Positions 37,772 to 47,196 of a stretch of DNA of 64,000 nucleotides are shown here, one piece after another. The stretch is from Nocardia sp. XZ_19_385. GTDB lineage: Bacteria > Actinomycetota > Actinomycetes > Mycobacteriales > Mycobacteriaceae. The notes below the pieces were generated by a model. It saw only the letters and a program-made list of their open reading frames with translations. It searched no databases and was not told the origin of the DNA. The position numbers were made by a program, and so were the translations under genes. The DNA lies in the NCBI RefSeq assembly GCF_015355755.1, contig NZ_JACVEE010000001.1, forward strand, positions 1,798,001 to 1,862,000, in the 5' to 3' direction. The first letter of the stretch is position 1, and each line of letters begins with the position of its first letter.

Positions 37772-39156
37772 GCACTCTCCTCCACCGTGGGCCACGCCTT
37801 CGCACCGCGCGGCTCCTCGCGTGACACACCGTCACGCATTGTCGTCACCGCCAGCTGCACCAGCTCCGGCAGCACGCAATTCCGTTGTGCGGCAAGCGGG
37901 AACGCCGCACGCACCGACCAGCCGTCGGCACCCGGACCGGCGGTGATCACGCCACCGAGCAGTTCGGCCCGCTGCCGCATGCCCGACAAGCCCATCCCGT
38001 TACCTGGCTTCGACGGCAGTCCGGCGGGCAGGGTGTTGTCGACCATGAGCGTCACCGTGTGCGCGTCCACAACCACCTGCACGGTCGCGGTGGCGCCGGG
38101 CGCGTGTTTGACCACGTTCGCCAGGGATTCCTGCCCGATGCGGTAGAGCGCGAGCCCGACCGCCGCGGACACCGCCGCCTGGTCACCGATGCCGGTGTAC
38201 CGGATGTCCAGCCCGGCGCGCACGAAATCGCCCACCAGGGAATCGATATCGCCGATCCCCGGTTCCGGCATCGGTTTCGAGGGCCGGCCGTCCAACAGGC
38301 CGATGGTGCGCCGGATATCGGCCATGGCCTGTCTGCCGAGACGCTCCGCGTCGACCAGCGCCGCGACGGCGTCGTCGACGTCGCGGTCGGTTTCCAGTGC
38401 GTGCCGCGCACCGGTCAGGTGCAGCAGCGTGATGCTCAGCGAGTGCGCGATGACGTCGTGCACTTCGCGCGCGATCCGGCGGCGTTCCTCGTCGGCGGCC
38501 TGCATCGCCCGGATCTGCTGGCCCTCCCGCTCCTGATAGAGGAATTTGCGCTGATAGCGCAGCATGACGCCGACCATCCAGCCGAGCGCGAGCCCGGCGG
38601 TGTACATCTGCAGACCCTCCAGCCGATTGCCGGATCCGCTCCACATCACCCGGCCCACCGAGTCGAAGGCGCTCAGCTCTGCCAGCGCCACAAGGGCATA
38701 CAGCACGCTCCAGCGCTTGGGGACTATCGCGGCGACCTCGCCGACGACGACGATCAACACGAATGGCGCGAAATCCGACTGGACCGGCTGCATCAGGAAG
38801 ACCGCGGTCCCGGCGACGCCCGATGCCGCCAGCGCGAGCGGGGGCGGCGTAATGCGGAATATGCAGAAGACCGGCATCGAGGTGAGCATCAGCAGGACCG
38901 CGACCAGCGGCAGCACATTCGGGAAATAGCTGTGCCGCTGAATCGTCGCGATGGTGCCGATGATGCACATCGCGATCCAGGAGCCGGTCATCAGGGCCGG
39001 CGGGTAGTCGAACGGCAGTCCCTCGAGGTAGCGCCGGAACACGGCTCGCGGATTCCGCCAGAAGTCCAGCCAGCGGTCCTGGATGCTCCCGATGTCCCGC
39101 AGCGGAATCGCCGAGCGGGCGCTCCCCGGCGACGGGATGGTTTGAGTCACATCCAT
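37768..39156 (-). CDS. Sensor histidine kinase A (HisKA_3)
   Basis: 462 residues. Five or six hydrophobic segments between about 55 and 200 form the membrane sensor. The phosphotransfer His is H233 in EVHDVIAHSLSI, and the HATPase domain has NVVKHAP and GNGMGLSGMRQRAELLGG. A soluble tail of about 35 residues follows. The gene order HK-RR with a 4-base overlap fits a two-component pair. It is divergent from the ABC exporter operon, the usual layout for peptide or antibiotic stress systems; the signal is unknown. Confidence 0.92.
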   Translation of the reverse strand: MDVTQTIPSPGSARSAIPLRDIGSIQDRWLDFWRNPRAVFRRYLEGLPFDYPPALMTGSWIAMCIIGTIATIQRHSYFPNVLPLVAVLLMLTSMPVFCIFRITPPPLALAASGVAGTAVFLMQPVQSDFAPFVLIVVVGEVAAIVPKRWSVLYALVALAELSAFDSVGRVMWSGSGNRLEGLQMYTAGLALGWMVGVMLRYQRKFLYQEREGQQIRAMQAADEERRRIAREVHDVIAHSLSITLLHLTGARHALETDRDVDDAVAALVDAERLGRQAMADIRRTIGLLDGRPSKPMPEPGIGDIDSLVGDFVRAGLDIRYTGIGDQAAVSAAVGLALYRIGQESLANVVKHAPGATATVQVVVDAHTVTLMVDNTLPAGLPSKPGNGMGLSGMRQRAELLGGVITAGPGADGWSVRAAFPLAAQRNCVLPELVQLAVTTMRDGVSREEPRGAKAWPTVEESA

Positions 39157-39213
39157 CTCGCCAGGTTAGCGGCCTGTGCCCGCCGCCACATCGTGCTGCG
39201 AAAGGTCGGCTTC

Positions 39214-39229
39214 TCCTACCGGGGTAGGA
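39214..39229. promoter_or_regulatory. Palindromic operator in the HK-A/ABC divergent promoter
   Basis: TCCTACC-GG-GGTAGGA is a perfect 7-2-7 inverted repeat, the spacing used by NarL-family regulators. It lies 58 bases upstream of histidine kinase A and 84 bases upstream of the small gene starting the ABC operon, so it could control both. Assignment to response regulator A is inferred. Confidence 0.55.
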
Positions 39230-39312
39230 AGCGAATTCGCTGCTCTGGCACGACGACAGCGCGTAGTGGTCTCCGTAGCGTCATTTCCATCGAATCACGG
39301 AAGGCCACGCCA

Positions 39313-39630
39313 ATGTCCTGGGAAGATCAGCACACGCGAACCGAAATCGTGCACACCGTGCTCACCCGCGCGGTCCTCGACCCGGCCAGTCCCGACCTGT
39401 TCTCGGGGATCCCGGAACTGGACCGGCTGTTCGGCGGACCCGCGGGGTTGCTGCAAGCGCTCTACTACCGCTGGAAGATCCACCTCGAAGTGAAGCTGGA
39501 GGAGGCGATGAGCCGGGGCCAGTCCGCCGTCGACGCCTATCTCGAGCTCGCCGCCGAGCAGCCCGCGCTGCGGGCGGTGCTCGATGCCTACACGCCGCGC
39601 CGGCAGGCGATCGAAGCCATGGCGCGCTGA
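39313..39630 (+). CDS. Small protein at head of the ABC exporter operon
   Basis: 105 residues from ATG at 39313, with GGAAGG nine bases upstream. It is a soluble helical protein without signal peptide or TM segment: LFSGIPELDRLFGGPAGLLQ followed by Leu/Glu-rich helices. I do not recognise the family. It precedes the ABC ATPase gene by 31 bases and is probably co-transcribed with it. Confidence 0.65.
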   Translation: MSWEDQHTRTEIVHTVLTRAVLDPASPDLFSGIPELDRLFGGPAGLLQALYYRWKIHLEVKLEEAMSRGQSAVDAYLELAAEQPALRAVLDAYTPRRQAIEAMAR

Positions 39631-39661
39631 CCACAGAAACGAAAGAGAGTGGGGGAAAACA

Positions 39662-40387
39662 ATGCCGGAGCCGGCCATGTTGGAACTGACCGACATCATC
39701 AAGGAATACCGGGTGGGCGGCCAGTCCGTGCGCGCGCTGGACGGCGTGAGTCTGCGCATCGAACCGGGCGAATTCACCTCGATCATCGGGCCTTCCGGAT
39801 CCGGGAAGAGCACGCTGTTGCATCTGCTCGGTGCGCTGGACAGCCCGACCGCGGGCTCGATCCAGTTCCGGGGCGAGGAGATCGGCTCGCTGGACGACGA
39901 GCGCCAGTCCGAATTCCGCAGACACCAGGTCGGTTTCATCTTCCAGTTCTTCAACCTGCTGCCGACGCTGACCGCGTGGGAGAACGTGGCCATCCCGAAG
40001 TTGCTGGACGGCACCGGGTTACGCAAGGCCAAGCCGCGGGCGCTGGAACTGCTGGACCGGGTCGGCCTCGGTGACCGGGCGGGGCACCGGCCTTCGGAGT
40101 TGTCGGGCGGGCAGATGCAGCGAGTCGCGGTGGCGCGGGCGCTGATCATGGATCCGCCGCTGATCCTGGCCGACGAACCCACCGGCAATCTCGACTCCAA
40201 GACCGGCGCGTCGATCCTGAAACTGCTGGGCGACATTGCGGGCGACGGTAATTCGGTCGTAATGGTGACCCACGATATGGGCGCGGTGGAGTACTGCGAC
40301 CGGGTGATCACGCTGCGCGACGGGCAGATCGGGTCCAACGACGCCGTCGATCGCAAGGTCCGCGGCAGCGGCGCGGTGCGCGCGTGA
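39662..40387 (+). CDS. ABC transporter ATPase (MacB/LolD type)
   Basis: 241 residues from ATG at 39662, behind a purine-rich site (GAAAGAGAGTGGGG). Walker A is GPSGSGKSTLL (43-53), the signature LSGGQMQRVAVARA (148-160) and Walker B LILADEPTGNLD (167-178), with the H-loop in VTHDMG. LNLLPTLTAWENV in the helical domain is typical of the MacB/LolD/FtsE group. The stop overlaps the start of the permease (GTGA). Confidence 0.94.
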   Translation: MPEPAMLELTDIIKEYRVGGQSVRALDGVSLRIEPGEFTSIIGPSGSGKSTLLHLLGALDSPTAGSIQFRGEEIGSLDDERQSEFRRHQVGFIFQFFNLLPTLTAWENVAIPKLLDGTGLRKAKPRALELLDRVGLGDRAGHRPSELSGGQMQRVAVARALIMDPPLILADEPTGNLDSKTGASILKLLGDIAGDGNSVVMVTHDMGAVEYCDRVITLRDGQIGSNDAVDRKVRGSGAVRA

Positions 40388-42876
40388 TGGCCGCGATCTG
40401 GGATCGGTTGCGGCTGTTCAATATCGGTGAACTGCTCGCGCACCGCGGCCGCACCGTCATGTCGCTGGCGGTGATGAGTATTTCGGCCGCGCTGCTGGTG
40501 GCGGTGCTGAGTATCTCCGGGTCGGTGACGGGGTCGGTGGACAAACTCACCCGCGCCCTCGGCGGTGCGGCCGAGCTGGAGGTCAGCGGGATCACCGACG
40601 CGGGCTTCGAACAGCAACTGCTGCCCCGGATTTCGGCCACGCCCGGCGTGCAGACGGCGGTACCGATGTTGCGGGCACAGGTTGGTGCGGGCGAGAACCG
40701 CTTGATGCTGATCGGCGCCGATCAAAGCATCTCCGCGCTCGGCAGCCGGCTGACCGGTCCGATGGCAAGTCAAGGGCTCAAACTCCTTTCGGTGCGCAAT
40801 GGCGTGCTCGTCGGTGCGGCGCTCGGCCATCAGGAAGGGGACACCTTCCGGCTCGGCAATGAGACCGTCACGGTCGCCGGAGTGCTCGATCACGAATCCT
40901 CCAAGCACCTCAACGGCGGTCACATCGTCGCCACCCAGCTGGGTTTGGCGCAGACCCTGACCGGCCGCCCCGGACGGCTCGACTCGGTGCAGATCATCCC
41001 GACGCCGGGCACCGATATCCCCACGCTCCGTGCCGCTTTGACCGCAGCGGTCGGTGGACGCGCGGTGGTCGCCGACCCGAGTCTGCGCACGGCCCAGGCC
41101 GGCGGGGCGATTCAGATCGTGCGGTACTCGACGCTCATGTCCTCGTTCGCGGCGCTGATCGTGTCCGCGTTCCTGATCTACAACGCGATGAGTATGGCGG
41201 TGGCGCAGCGCCGTCCGATGCTGTCGCTGCTGCGCGCGATCGGCGGTAAACGCGGGCCGATGGTGCGCGACCTCCTCGCCGAAGCCGCGCTGCTGGGCGT
41301 GATCGGCGGTGCGATCGGTGCGGGCATCGGAATCCTGATGGGCCGCATCAGTATCGACCGGATTCCGGTCGGCATCGTGCAGTCGGTGGAGGCGCGCACC
41401 GAATACCTGGTCCCCTGGTACGCGATACCCGTGGCCGTCGTGGCATGTGTACTGGCCAGCGTGATAGCGGCGGCCATCGCCGCCCGGCAGGTCTACAAAG
41501 TGGAGCCGATCGAGGCGCTGGTCCCGGTCGGAGTGGCGCACACCGACACCACCAGCCGGGCGTTGCGGATCGTGGCCATCGTGCTGGGCCTCGGGCTCAT
41601 CGGCGGCGCGATCGGTATCGCGAATGCCGATCTGGGCCGCATCTCATTGGTTTCCATTTCGATGTCCTATGCCGGGGCCGTGGTGCTCTGCTTCGCCGCC
41701 ACCGGGCCCATCGTGCGGGCCGCCGCCGCGATCGCCCGGCAGTTCGGGCCGCCCGGCGCGCTCGGCGCCACCACACTGGAGCGGGCGCCACGCCGGGTCT
41801 GGGCGACCGCGATGACGGTGATGATCGGGGTGGCGGCGACCGTCGCGATGGGCGGGGCGTCCCGCGACATGGTCGATTCGGCGAGCAAGACGTTCGAGGA
41901 ACTGGGCCGTATCGACCTGAACGTGAGTGTCACCGCGGCCGAACAGTTTCCGACCGGACCACTGCTGCCTGCCGATATCAAGGACAAGGTCGCCGGGGTG
42001 CCCGGTGTCGCCGACGTCAGCCCGGCACAGATGGCCTTCGCGACCCTCGGCAGTGGACGGGTGATGCTGCAGGGCTTCGAAGCCGAGGAGGGTGACATCA
42101 ACATCCAGGCAGTGGACCGAACCCTGTTGCCCCGCATGGCATCCGGCGAGGGCGTCATCATCTCGCGCGATGTGGCCCGGGAACTCGGCGTTACCGCGGG
42201 CTCGCAGGTGACGCTGCCGACCCCGACCGGCGACCACACTGTGCAAGTGCTGCAAGTCATTCCGTACTTCAGCGCGGTCGCGGGCGTGGTCATCATGGAT
42301 ATCGATCACTTGCGCGCCTGGTACGAACGCCCCGGCGAGACGATCCTCGGGGTCGATGTCGCCGACGGCGCCGACCCGGCCGCCGTCAAGTCCGCCATCC
42401 TGGCGGCGCTACCGCCCGATATCCGAGTCGCCACCGGTCAGCAGCAGGTCGAGGCCATCTCCGGCAGCCTGCGCCAAGGCACGGCGATGAGCGCGGCCAT
42501 CCTCTGGATCGTCGTCCTGGTCGCCACCGTCGCCCTGCTGAACACCCTGATGCTGTCGGTCCTGGAGCGCCGCCGCGAACTCGGCGTGCTGCGCGCCATG
42601 GGCACCAACCGCAAATTCCTGCTCCGGTCGGTGCTCGCCGAAGCGGCGGGCATCGGATTCATCGGCGCGGCAATAGGTCTCGTCGTCGGCACCGGCATCC
42701 AATATCTGGCCATCGTCGCGATAGGACACGCCATGACCATCGATCCGATCTACGACCCGAGCCTGCTCATCCTGGTCTACGGCGCCGCCGCTCTCGGTTT
42801 GGCGTTGCTGGGTTCGATCCCGCCCGCAGTGCGCGCGGCGCGGATGCCGATCGTGGACGCGCTGGCGGTGGACTGA
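40384..42876 (+). CDS. FtsX-like ABC permease (long form)
   Basis: 830 residues from GTG at 40384 (ATG at 40387 is equivalent). It has the duplicated FtsX layout: TM helix near 25-45, a large extracytoplasmic domain, a cluster of TM helices around 245-420, a second external domain (about 485-690), and three C-terminal helices ending in the typical PPAVRAARMPIVDALAVD. Such permeases with a LolD-like ATPase export lipids, peptides or antibiotics, or transmit force to outside partners. Its last 100 bases overlap kinase B on the opposite strand. Confidence 0.92.
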   Translation: MMAAIWDRLRLFNIGELLAHRGRTVMSLAVMSISAALLVAVLSISGSVTGSVDKLTRALGGAAELEVSGITDAGFEQQLLPRISATPGVQTAVPMLRAQVGAGENRLMLIGADQSISALGSRLTGPMASQGLKLLSVRNGVLVGAALGHQEGDTFRLGNETVTVAGVLDHESSKHLNGGHIVATQLGLAQTLTGRPGRLDSVQIIPTPGTDIPTLRAALTAAVGGRAVVADPSLRTAQAGGAIQIVRYSTLMSSFAALIVSAFLIYNAMSMAVAQRRPMLSLLRAIGGKRGPMVRDLLAEAALLGVIGGAIGAGIGILMGRISIDRIPVGIVQSVEARTEYLVPWYAIPVAVVACVLASVIAAAIAARQVYKVEPIEALVPVGVAHTDTTSRALRIVAIVLGLGLIGGAIGIANADLGRISLVSISMSYAGAVVLCFAATGPIVRAAAAIARQFGPPGALGATTLERAPRRVWATAMTVMIGVAATVAMGGASRDMVDSASKTFEELGRIDLNVSVTAAEQFPTGPLLPADIKDKVAGVPGVADVSPAQMAFATLGSGRVMLQGFEAEEGDINIQAVDRTLLPRMASGEGVIISRDVARELGVTAGSQVTLPTPTGDHTVQVLQVIPYFSAVAGVVIMDIDHLRAWYERPGETILGVDVADGADPAAVKSAILAALPPDIRVATGQQQVEAISGSLRQGTAMSAAILWIVVLVATVALLNTLMLSVLERRRELGVLRAMGTNRKFLLRSVLAEAAGIGFIGAAIGLVVGTGIQYLAIVAIGHAMTIDPIYDPSLLILVYGAAALGLALLGSIPPAVRAARMPIVDALAVD

Positions 42877-44051
42877 ATCGCCGGAGCTGCCTCCGTGCGC
42901 CTGTCGAGCTGGTGTGCGGTACCGCTGCCCTCGTTGTCGAGCGGCCCGTTCGAGGCGACCACGAGTAAGAAGATCACCAGGGTCAGCAGGGCGATCAAGG
43001 CGATGACGAGCCAGCCGACCAGACCCGCGATGCGCCGGGGTGGGCGCGACATCGGGTGCGGCGCACCATAGTTCGGCGCGGGCACGACGGCGGGCGGTGC
43101 GGCGGGCAGTACCTGCGCGGGCAACGGCGGCGGTTGGGGAGCTCCCTGATAGACCGGAAACCCCGGTGTGAAGGGCGGATTCAGGGGGCCGGTCACCGTG
43201 TGCGGGACCTGCTGGACCGGGGCCTTGAGAGCCTTCTTCGCCACGGAGACGAACTCGGCGCAGGAACCGAACCGCTGGCCCGGGAGCTTGGCCATCGCGA
43301 CGGCGAGCACCTGGTCCAGGGCCGGGTTCAGGCCAGGTCTTCGCACACAGACCGGGACCGGGGCCATCTGCAGGTGGCCCCGGATGATGTCGGCCGGGTT
43401 GTCGGCGTCGAACGGGCCGATGCCGGTGAGCAGCCAATACAGGGCGCAGCCAAGGGAATACTGGTCCGAGCGGTGGTCGAGGGGGCGGCCGGTCATCTGC
43501 TCCGGTGAGGCGTAGGCCAGGGTGGCGGTGAACATGCCCGCCTGGGTCAGGTGCGTGGAATCCTCACGCAGCCGGGCGATTCCGAAGTCGGTGAGGAATA
43601 CCCGCTCCCCGTGCCCGCCACCGGCTTTGGCCAGCATGATGTTGGCCGGTTTCACGTCGCGGTGCAGCACGCCCATGCCGTGTGCGTAATCCAGTGCGCC
43701 CGCGACGCCTTCGATGATCTGCACGGCGCGCTCCGGCGGCAGCGTCATCGGGTTCACGGTCGCCGCGTCCACCCCGTCGACGTACTGCATGGCGATCCAC
43801 AGCTGTTCGTTCTCGGAGCCGCGGTCGTAGACGGCCACGATGTTCGGGTGGTCCAGATGCGCCGCCAGATCGGCCTCACGTTCGAACCGGGCCCGTACTT
43901 CCGCGTCGGTGAACAACTCTCGGTTCAGCAACTTCAGCGCGGTCTGCCGCGGCAGGCGCGGATGCCTGGCCAGATACACCGAACCCATGCCACCCTGTCC
44001 GAGCAGGCGTTCCACGGTGTAGCCGGCGAACACGTCACCGCTGTTCAGCAA
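42777..44051 (-). CDS. Transmembrane Ser/Thr protein kinase B
   Basis: 424 residues. Hanks-type kinase with GQGGMGSVY (18-26), Lys40, HRDVKPANIML with Asp132, DFGIARL and the SPEQMTG P+1 region. A Pro-rich linker leads to one TM helix (LVGWLVIALIALLTLVIFLL) and a short external tail of about 60 residues that is low in complexity. The last 100 bases are antisense to the FtsX permease end, so this tail is constrained by another gene and may be a recent extension. Paralogue of kinase A, with a much shorter sensor. Confidence 0.88.
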   Translation of the reverse strand: MLNSGDVFAGYTVERLLGQGGMGSVYLARHPRLPRQTALKLLNRELFTDAEVRARFEREADLAAHLDHPNIVAVYDRGSENEQLWIAMQYVDGVDAATVNPMTLPPERAVQIIEGVAGALDYAHGMGVLHRDVKPANIMLAKAGGGHGERVFLTDFGIARLREDSTHLTQAGMFTATLAYASPEQMTGRPLDHRSDQYSLGCALYWLLTGIGPFDADNPADIIRGHLQMAPVPVCVRRPGLNPALDQVLAVAMAKLPGQRFGSCAEFVSVAKKALKAPVQQVPHTVTGPLNPPFTPGFPVYQGAPQPPPLPAQVLPAAPPAVVPAPNYGAPHPMSRPPRRIAGLVGWLVIALIALLTLVIFLLVVASNGPLDNEGSGTAHQLDRRTEAAPAIQSTASASTIGIRAARTAGGIEPSNAKPRAAAP

Positions 44052-44271
44052 CGCGACCCCCTTCCGGTAAAGACAGGAAGTCAGCCTACAAGGCGACCGC
44101 CCAGCTCTTGATTTCGAATTCCGCCGGAATATCAGGGAAACTGACAGTGGGACGTCGCTCGCCAGTTAGCCAGGGCGATGTTCTCACCGGCCGGTGGCAA
44201 CCGGGCGGGGTGCGGAGTAGTTTGCATCACCAGGTAATTGATCGTGCCGTGGTGGTGGGGAGGACACGGTA

Positions 44272-45171
44272 GTGAAGTCTGCTCGATCGATGCCCGCGGG
44301 CCGGGTGGCGCTGCGGGGTGTCGCCGTCGCCGTCACGGCACTCGCCCTGACCTCCTGTGGCCTGGTGCCCGAACACCGGATGGAAGTCGCGCCCCAGAAG
44401 GTCGTACTGCCCACCGACGGCATGTGGCGTTCGGCCTGGTCGGCCGCCCGCTCCGAGTCCCTCGCCTCCGAATTCGCGCTGCTGAAGCCAGCTTTCGGTG
44501 GCCGGGTCGGCTTGGCGATCATGCCGGTCGGCGGCGGCAAGATGACCGTGCTCGGCGATTGGACCTCCGGAATCGCCTGGTCCACCATCAAGGTTCCGCT
44601 GGCCATCGCCGCGTTGCGCCATGACCCCGAAGGGGTGCTGAGCGACGTCGAAGCCGCCATCACCTGGTCGGACAATGGTGCGGCGGACGCACTTTGGGCG
44701 TCCCTCGGCGCCGGGGCGGAAGCCGCGAAGGCCGTCCAGGAGGTCCTCGACGAAGCCGGTGACGACGATACCGACATCGCCGCCTCGCACACCCAGCTGG
44801 ACCTGTCGGCCTTCGGCGCCACCGAATGGACGCTCACCGACCAGGTAAAGTTCGCCGCCAAGCTGCCCTGCCTGGCCGAGTCCGGCACCGTCACCAAGCT
44901 GATGGGTGAAATCACCCCCGAACAGGCTTGGGGGCTGGGCAAACTCGACGACGTGGAGTTCAAGGGCGGCTGGGGTCCCGACGACGACACCGGCATCTAC
45001 ACCGTTCGCCAGTTCGGTCTGGTGCCCACCAAGTCCGGCCGGGTCGCCATCGCCGTTGCCGCGCAAGCCGATTCGGGCACCTACGAAGATGCGACCGCGA
45101 TGCTCGACGACCTCGCCGAGCTGCTGGATCGGCACCTCGGCGAACTGCGCGGGGGCAAATGCCCGCGGTGA
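44272..45171 (+). CDS. SxxK serine-hydrolase lipoprotein B
   Basis: 299 residues from GTG at 44272, eight bases after GGGGAGG. The lipobox LALTSC puts the lipidated Cys at 29. STIK (104-107), SDN (133-135) and KGG (231-233) match lipoprotein A, and the two proteins align over most of their length ([22 protein letters not shown]). It is divergent from kinase B. The stop is immediately followed by the stop of response regulator B on the other strand. Role unknown; a penicillin-interacting sensor is possible. Confidence 0.78.
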   Translation: MKSARSMPAGRVALRGVAVAVTALALTSCGLVPEHRMEVAPQKVVLPTDGMWRSAWSAARSESLASEFALLKPAFGGRVGLAIMPVGGGKMTVLGDWTSGIAWSTIKVPLAIAALRHDPEGVLSDVEAAITWSDNGAADALWASLGAGAEAAKAVQEVLDEAGDDDTDIAASHTQLDLSAFGATEWTLTDQVKFAAKLPCLAESGTVTKLMGEITPEQAWGLGKLDDVEFKGGWGPDDDTGIYTVRQFGLVPTKSGRVAIAVAAQADSGTYEDATAMLDDLAELLDRHLGELRGGKCPR

Positions 45172-45837
45172 TCAGCCTGGTGTGACCAGTCCCGACTCGT
45201 AGGCGAGCACGACCGCCTGCGCCCGATCCCGCAGGTCCAGTTTCGAGAAGACCTTGGAGACATGGGTTTTCACGGTCTGCTCGGCAACGAACAGCGCCTC
45301 GGCGATCTCGGTATTGGACATCCCCTTGGCGATCAGCTCCAGCACCTCCCGTTCCCGGGGCGTCAAAGACGCAAGGGCGGGAGTGGGTTTCGCGCGTGTG
45401 TGGTTGCGGCGGCTGGTGACATCGGCGATCAGGCGGCGCGTGACGGTGGGCGCCAGCAGCGCCTGCCCCTCGGCGACCACCCGCACCGCGCGCACCAGTT
45501 CCTCGGCGGGCGCGTCCTTGAGCAGAAATCCGCTCGCGCCCAAGCTCAGTGCCTCGTAAACGTAGTCGTCGATATCGAAGGTGGTGAGCATCAGCACCCG
45601 CACCGGCGGATCGAACCCGGCCGCGAGGATCGCGCGCGCGGCGTCGAGCCCGTTCATCTCGGGCATCCGCACGTCCATCAGCACCACGTCCGGGCGCAGC
45701 CGCTTCGCCTCCGCCACCGCGGCCTTCCCGTCCGGCGCGTCCCCGATCACGCTGATATCGGGTTGCGCGGCGAGCAGGGCGCCGAAACCCTGGCGAACCA
45801 TCGCCTGGTCATCGGCGATCAAAACCGTTATAGCCAC
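45172..45837 (-). CDS. NarL/LuxR-type response regulator B
   Basis: 221 residues. Receiver domain: LIADDQ, phosphoacceptor Asp55 in VVLMDVRMPEMNG, LTTFDIDDYV and FLLKDAP. LuxR HTH: LTPREREVLELIAKGMSNTEIAEALFVAEQTVKTHVSK. It lies 84 bases downstream of histidine kinase B and is presumably its partner. It is close in layout to response regulator A but has more standard family sequence. Confidence 0.93.
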   Translation of the reverse strand: MAITVLIADDQAMVRQGFGALLAAQPDISVIGDAPDGKAAVAEAKRLRPDVVLMDVRMPEMNGLDAARAILAAGFDPPVRVLMLTTFDIDDYVYEALSLGASGFLLKDAPAEELVRAVRVVAEGQALLAPTVTRRLIADVTSRRNHTRAKPTPALASLTPREREVLELIAKGMSNTEIAEALFVAEQTVKTHVSKVFSKLDLRDRAQAVVLAYESGLVTPG

Positions 45838-45921
45838 CGGATCACCTTAACCGCGCGCACCCACCCGCAGCGCGCGTCCCTGGTCAGCGAGATCTCGCCG
45901 ACCAGGGATCCGCCCCAGCGC

Positions 45922-47136
45922 TCAGGACGACAGCGGCGGCGCACCCACTGCGAAATCCGGGGTGCCCAGGAGCGGCGGGCCCAGCGGCAACCGGGCCTGA
46001 ACTTCGTACCCGCCGTCGGGACGCGGACCCGCGGTCAGTTCGCCACCGGCCGCCAACGCCCGGGCTTGCATGCCCGCGATGCCGTGCCCGCCATTGGCCG
46101 ACGGCCGAGCCGGCGTCGCGCCCGGACCATTTCCGACCCGCAGCACCAGGTCGGCCCCGCTGATCAGCTCGACTCGGACCGGTGCACCCGGTGCATGCCG
46201 GGAAGCGTTGGACAGCGACTCCTGCGCGATCCGATACAGCGCCAGCCCGGTGGTTTCCGGAACCGCGACGAGGTCACCCTCGACCGTCCAGTCGATGTCG
46301 ACACCCGCCCGGCGCGCACCCTCGAACAAGCCGAGCAGATCGCTGGCCTTGGGCTGCGGCGCGGTTTCCGGCAGCTGACCGTCACTGCGCAGCACCCCGA
46401 GCATCCCGCGGATCTCGTTCAACGCCTCCCGCGCCGTCGCCCCGATGGAATCGAACTCCGCACGCGCGGCCGGGGTCACACCCTCGACCCGATACGGCGC
46501 GGTCTGCGCCTGCACCACCACCAGCGACATGTGGTGCGCGACCACATCGTGCAGGTCACGGGCGATACGCGCCTTCTCCTCGAGGATCGTGCGCCGCGCC
46601 CGCTCCAGCTCGTTCGCCTCCTCCTGCTGCAGCAACTGCGCCCGCGAAGCGACCAGCCAGCGGATCAGCAGACCCACCAGCACCACCGCGGCCAGCCCGA
46701 TCGGCCAACCCCAGGCCGCACCCGCGCCCGAACCCGGCATGGTCGTGGCGAACAGCAGCGCTGTGCCCGCCCACGCCACCGCGACCAGCTGCATCGGCGC
46801 ACGCACCCCCACCGCCAACAGCAGAATGAGCAGCGCCAGCACGTGAATCACCTGGAACGGCATGTCATTGCCGGACTGATGCGGGATCGCCAACGCGATG
46901 AGCAGCGCCGAACCCGCGGAAATCGCCCAGCCCAGCGCCGGATTCACGCGCACGAACAGCACCGGGAAAGCGGCCAGCGCGGCCACGCCCGGCTGTGCCG
47001 CGATCGGCACCATATGGGTGAGGTGCAGCGTCGGCCACGCGATCACATAGAAGACGAGCGCCACGGCCACGCTGCCGATATCGAACAACAGGCGCGGTGG
47101 CAGGGCCTTCTTCCGGGCACGGATTTGCTGCTTCAT
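45922..47136 (-). CDS. Sensor histidine kinase B (HisKA_3)
   Basis: 404 residues from ATG at 47136; an in-frame ATG at 47175 adds 13 residues without a better ribosome binding site. Several hydrophobic segments in the first 165 residues form the membrane domain. The phosphotransfer His is H196 in RDLHDVVAHHMSLVV. The HATPase shows NASRHAPG and GGHGIAGMQARALAAGG. It pairs with response regulator B and resembles the common actinobacterial HisKA_3 sensors. Confidence 0.92.
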   Translation of the reverse strand: MKQQIRARKKALPPRLLFDIGSVAVALVFYVIAWPTLHLTHMVPIAAQPGVAALAAFPVLFVRVNPALGWAISAGSALLIALAIPHQSGNDMPFQVIHVLALLILLLAVGVRAPMQLVAVAWAGTALLFATTMPGSGAGAAWGWPIGLAAVVLVGLLIRWLVASRAQLLQQEEANELERARRTILEEKARIARDLHDVVAHHMSLVVVQAQTAPYRVEGVTPAARAEFDSIGATAREALNEIRGMLGVLRSDGQLPETAPQPKASDLLGLFEGARRAGVDIDWTVEGDLVAVPETTGLALYRIAQESLSNASRHAPGAPVRVELISGADLVLRVGNGPGATPARPSANGGHGIAGMQARALAAGGELTAGPRPDGGYEVQARLPLGPPLLGTPDFAVGAPPLSS

Positions 47137-47196
47137 ACCTATGACAGTAGAAACCCGCGGCCTGGACCGCGTCATACCGTCGGGTGAACCGCGACC

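Noticed and set aside
39295..41541. Long minus-strand frame opposite the ABC operon
   Set aside because: Antisense to well-supported ABC genes; low-complexity His/Arg-rich product.
45262..47187. Long plus-strand frame opposite the second two-component system
   Set aside because: Antisense shadow rich in Arg, His and Gln with no ribosome binding site.
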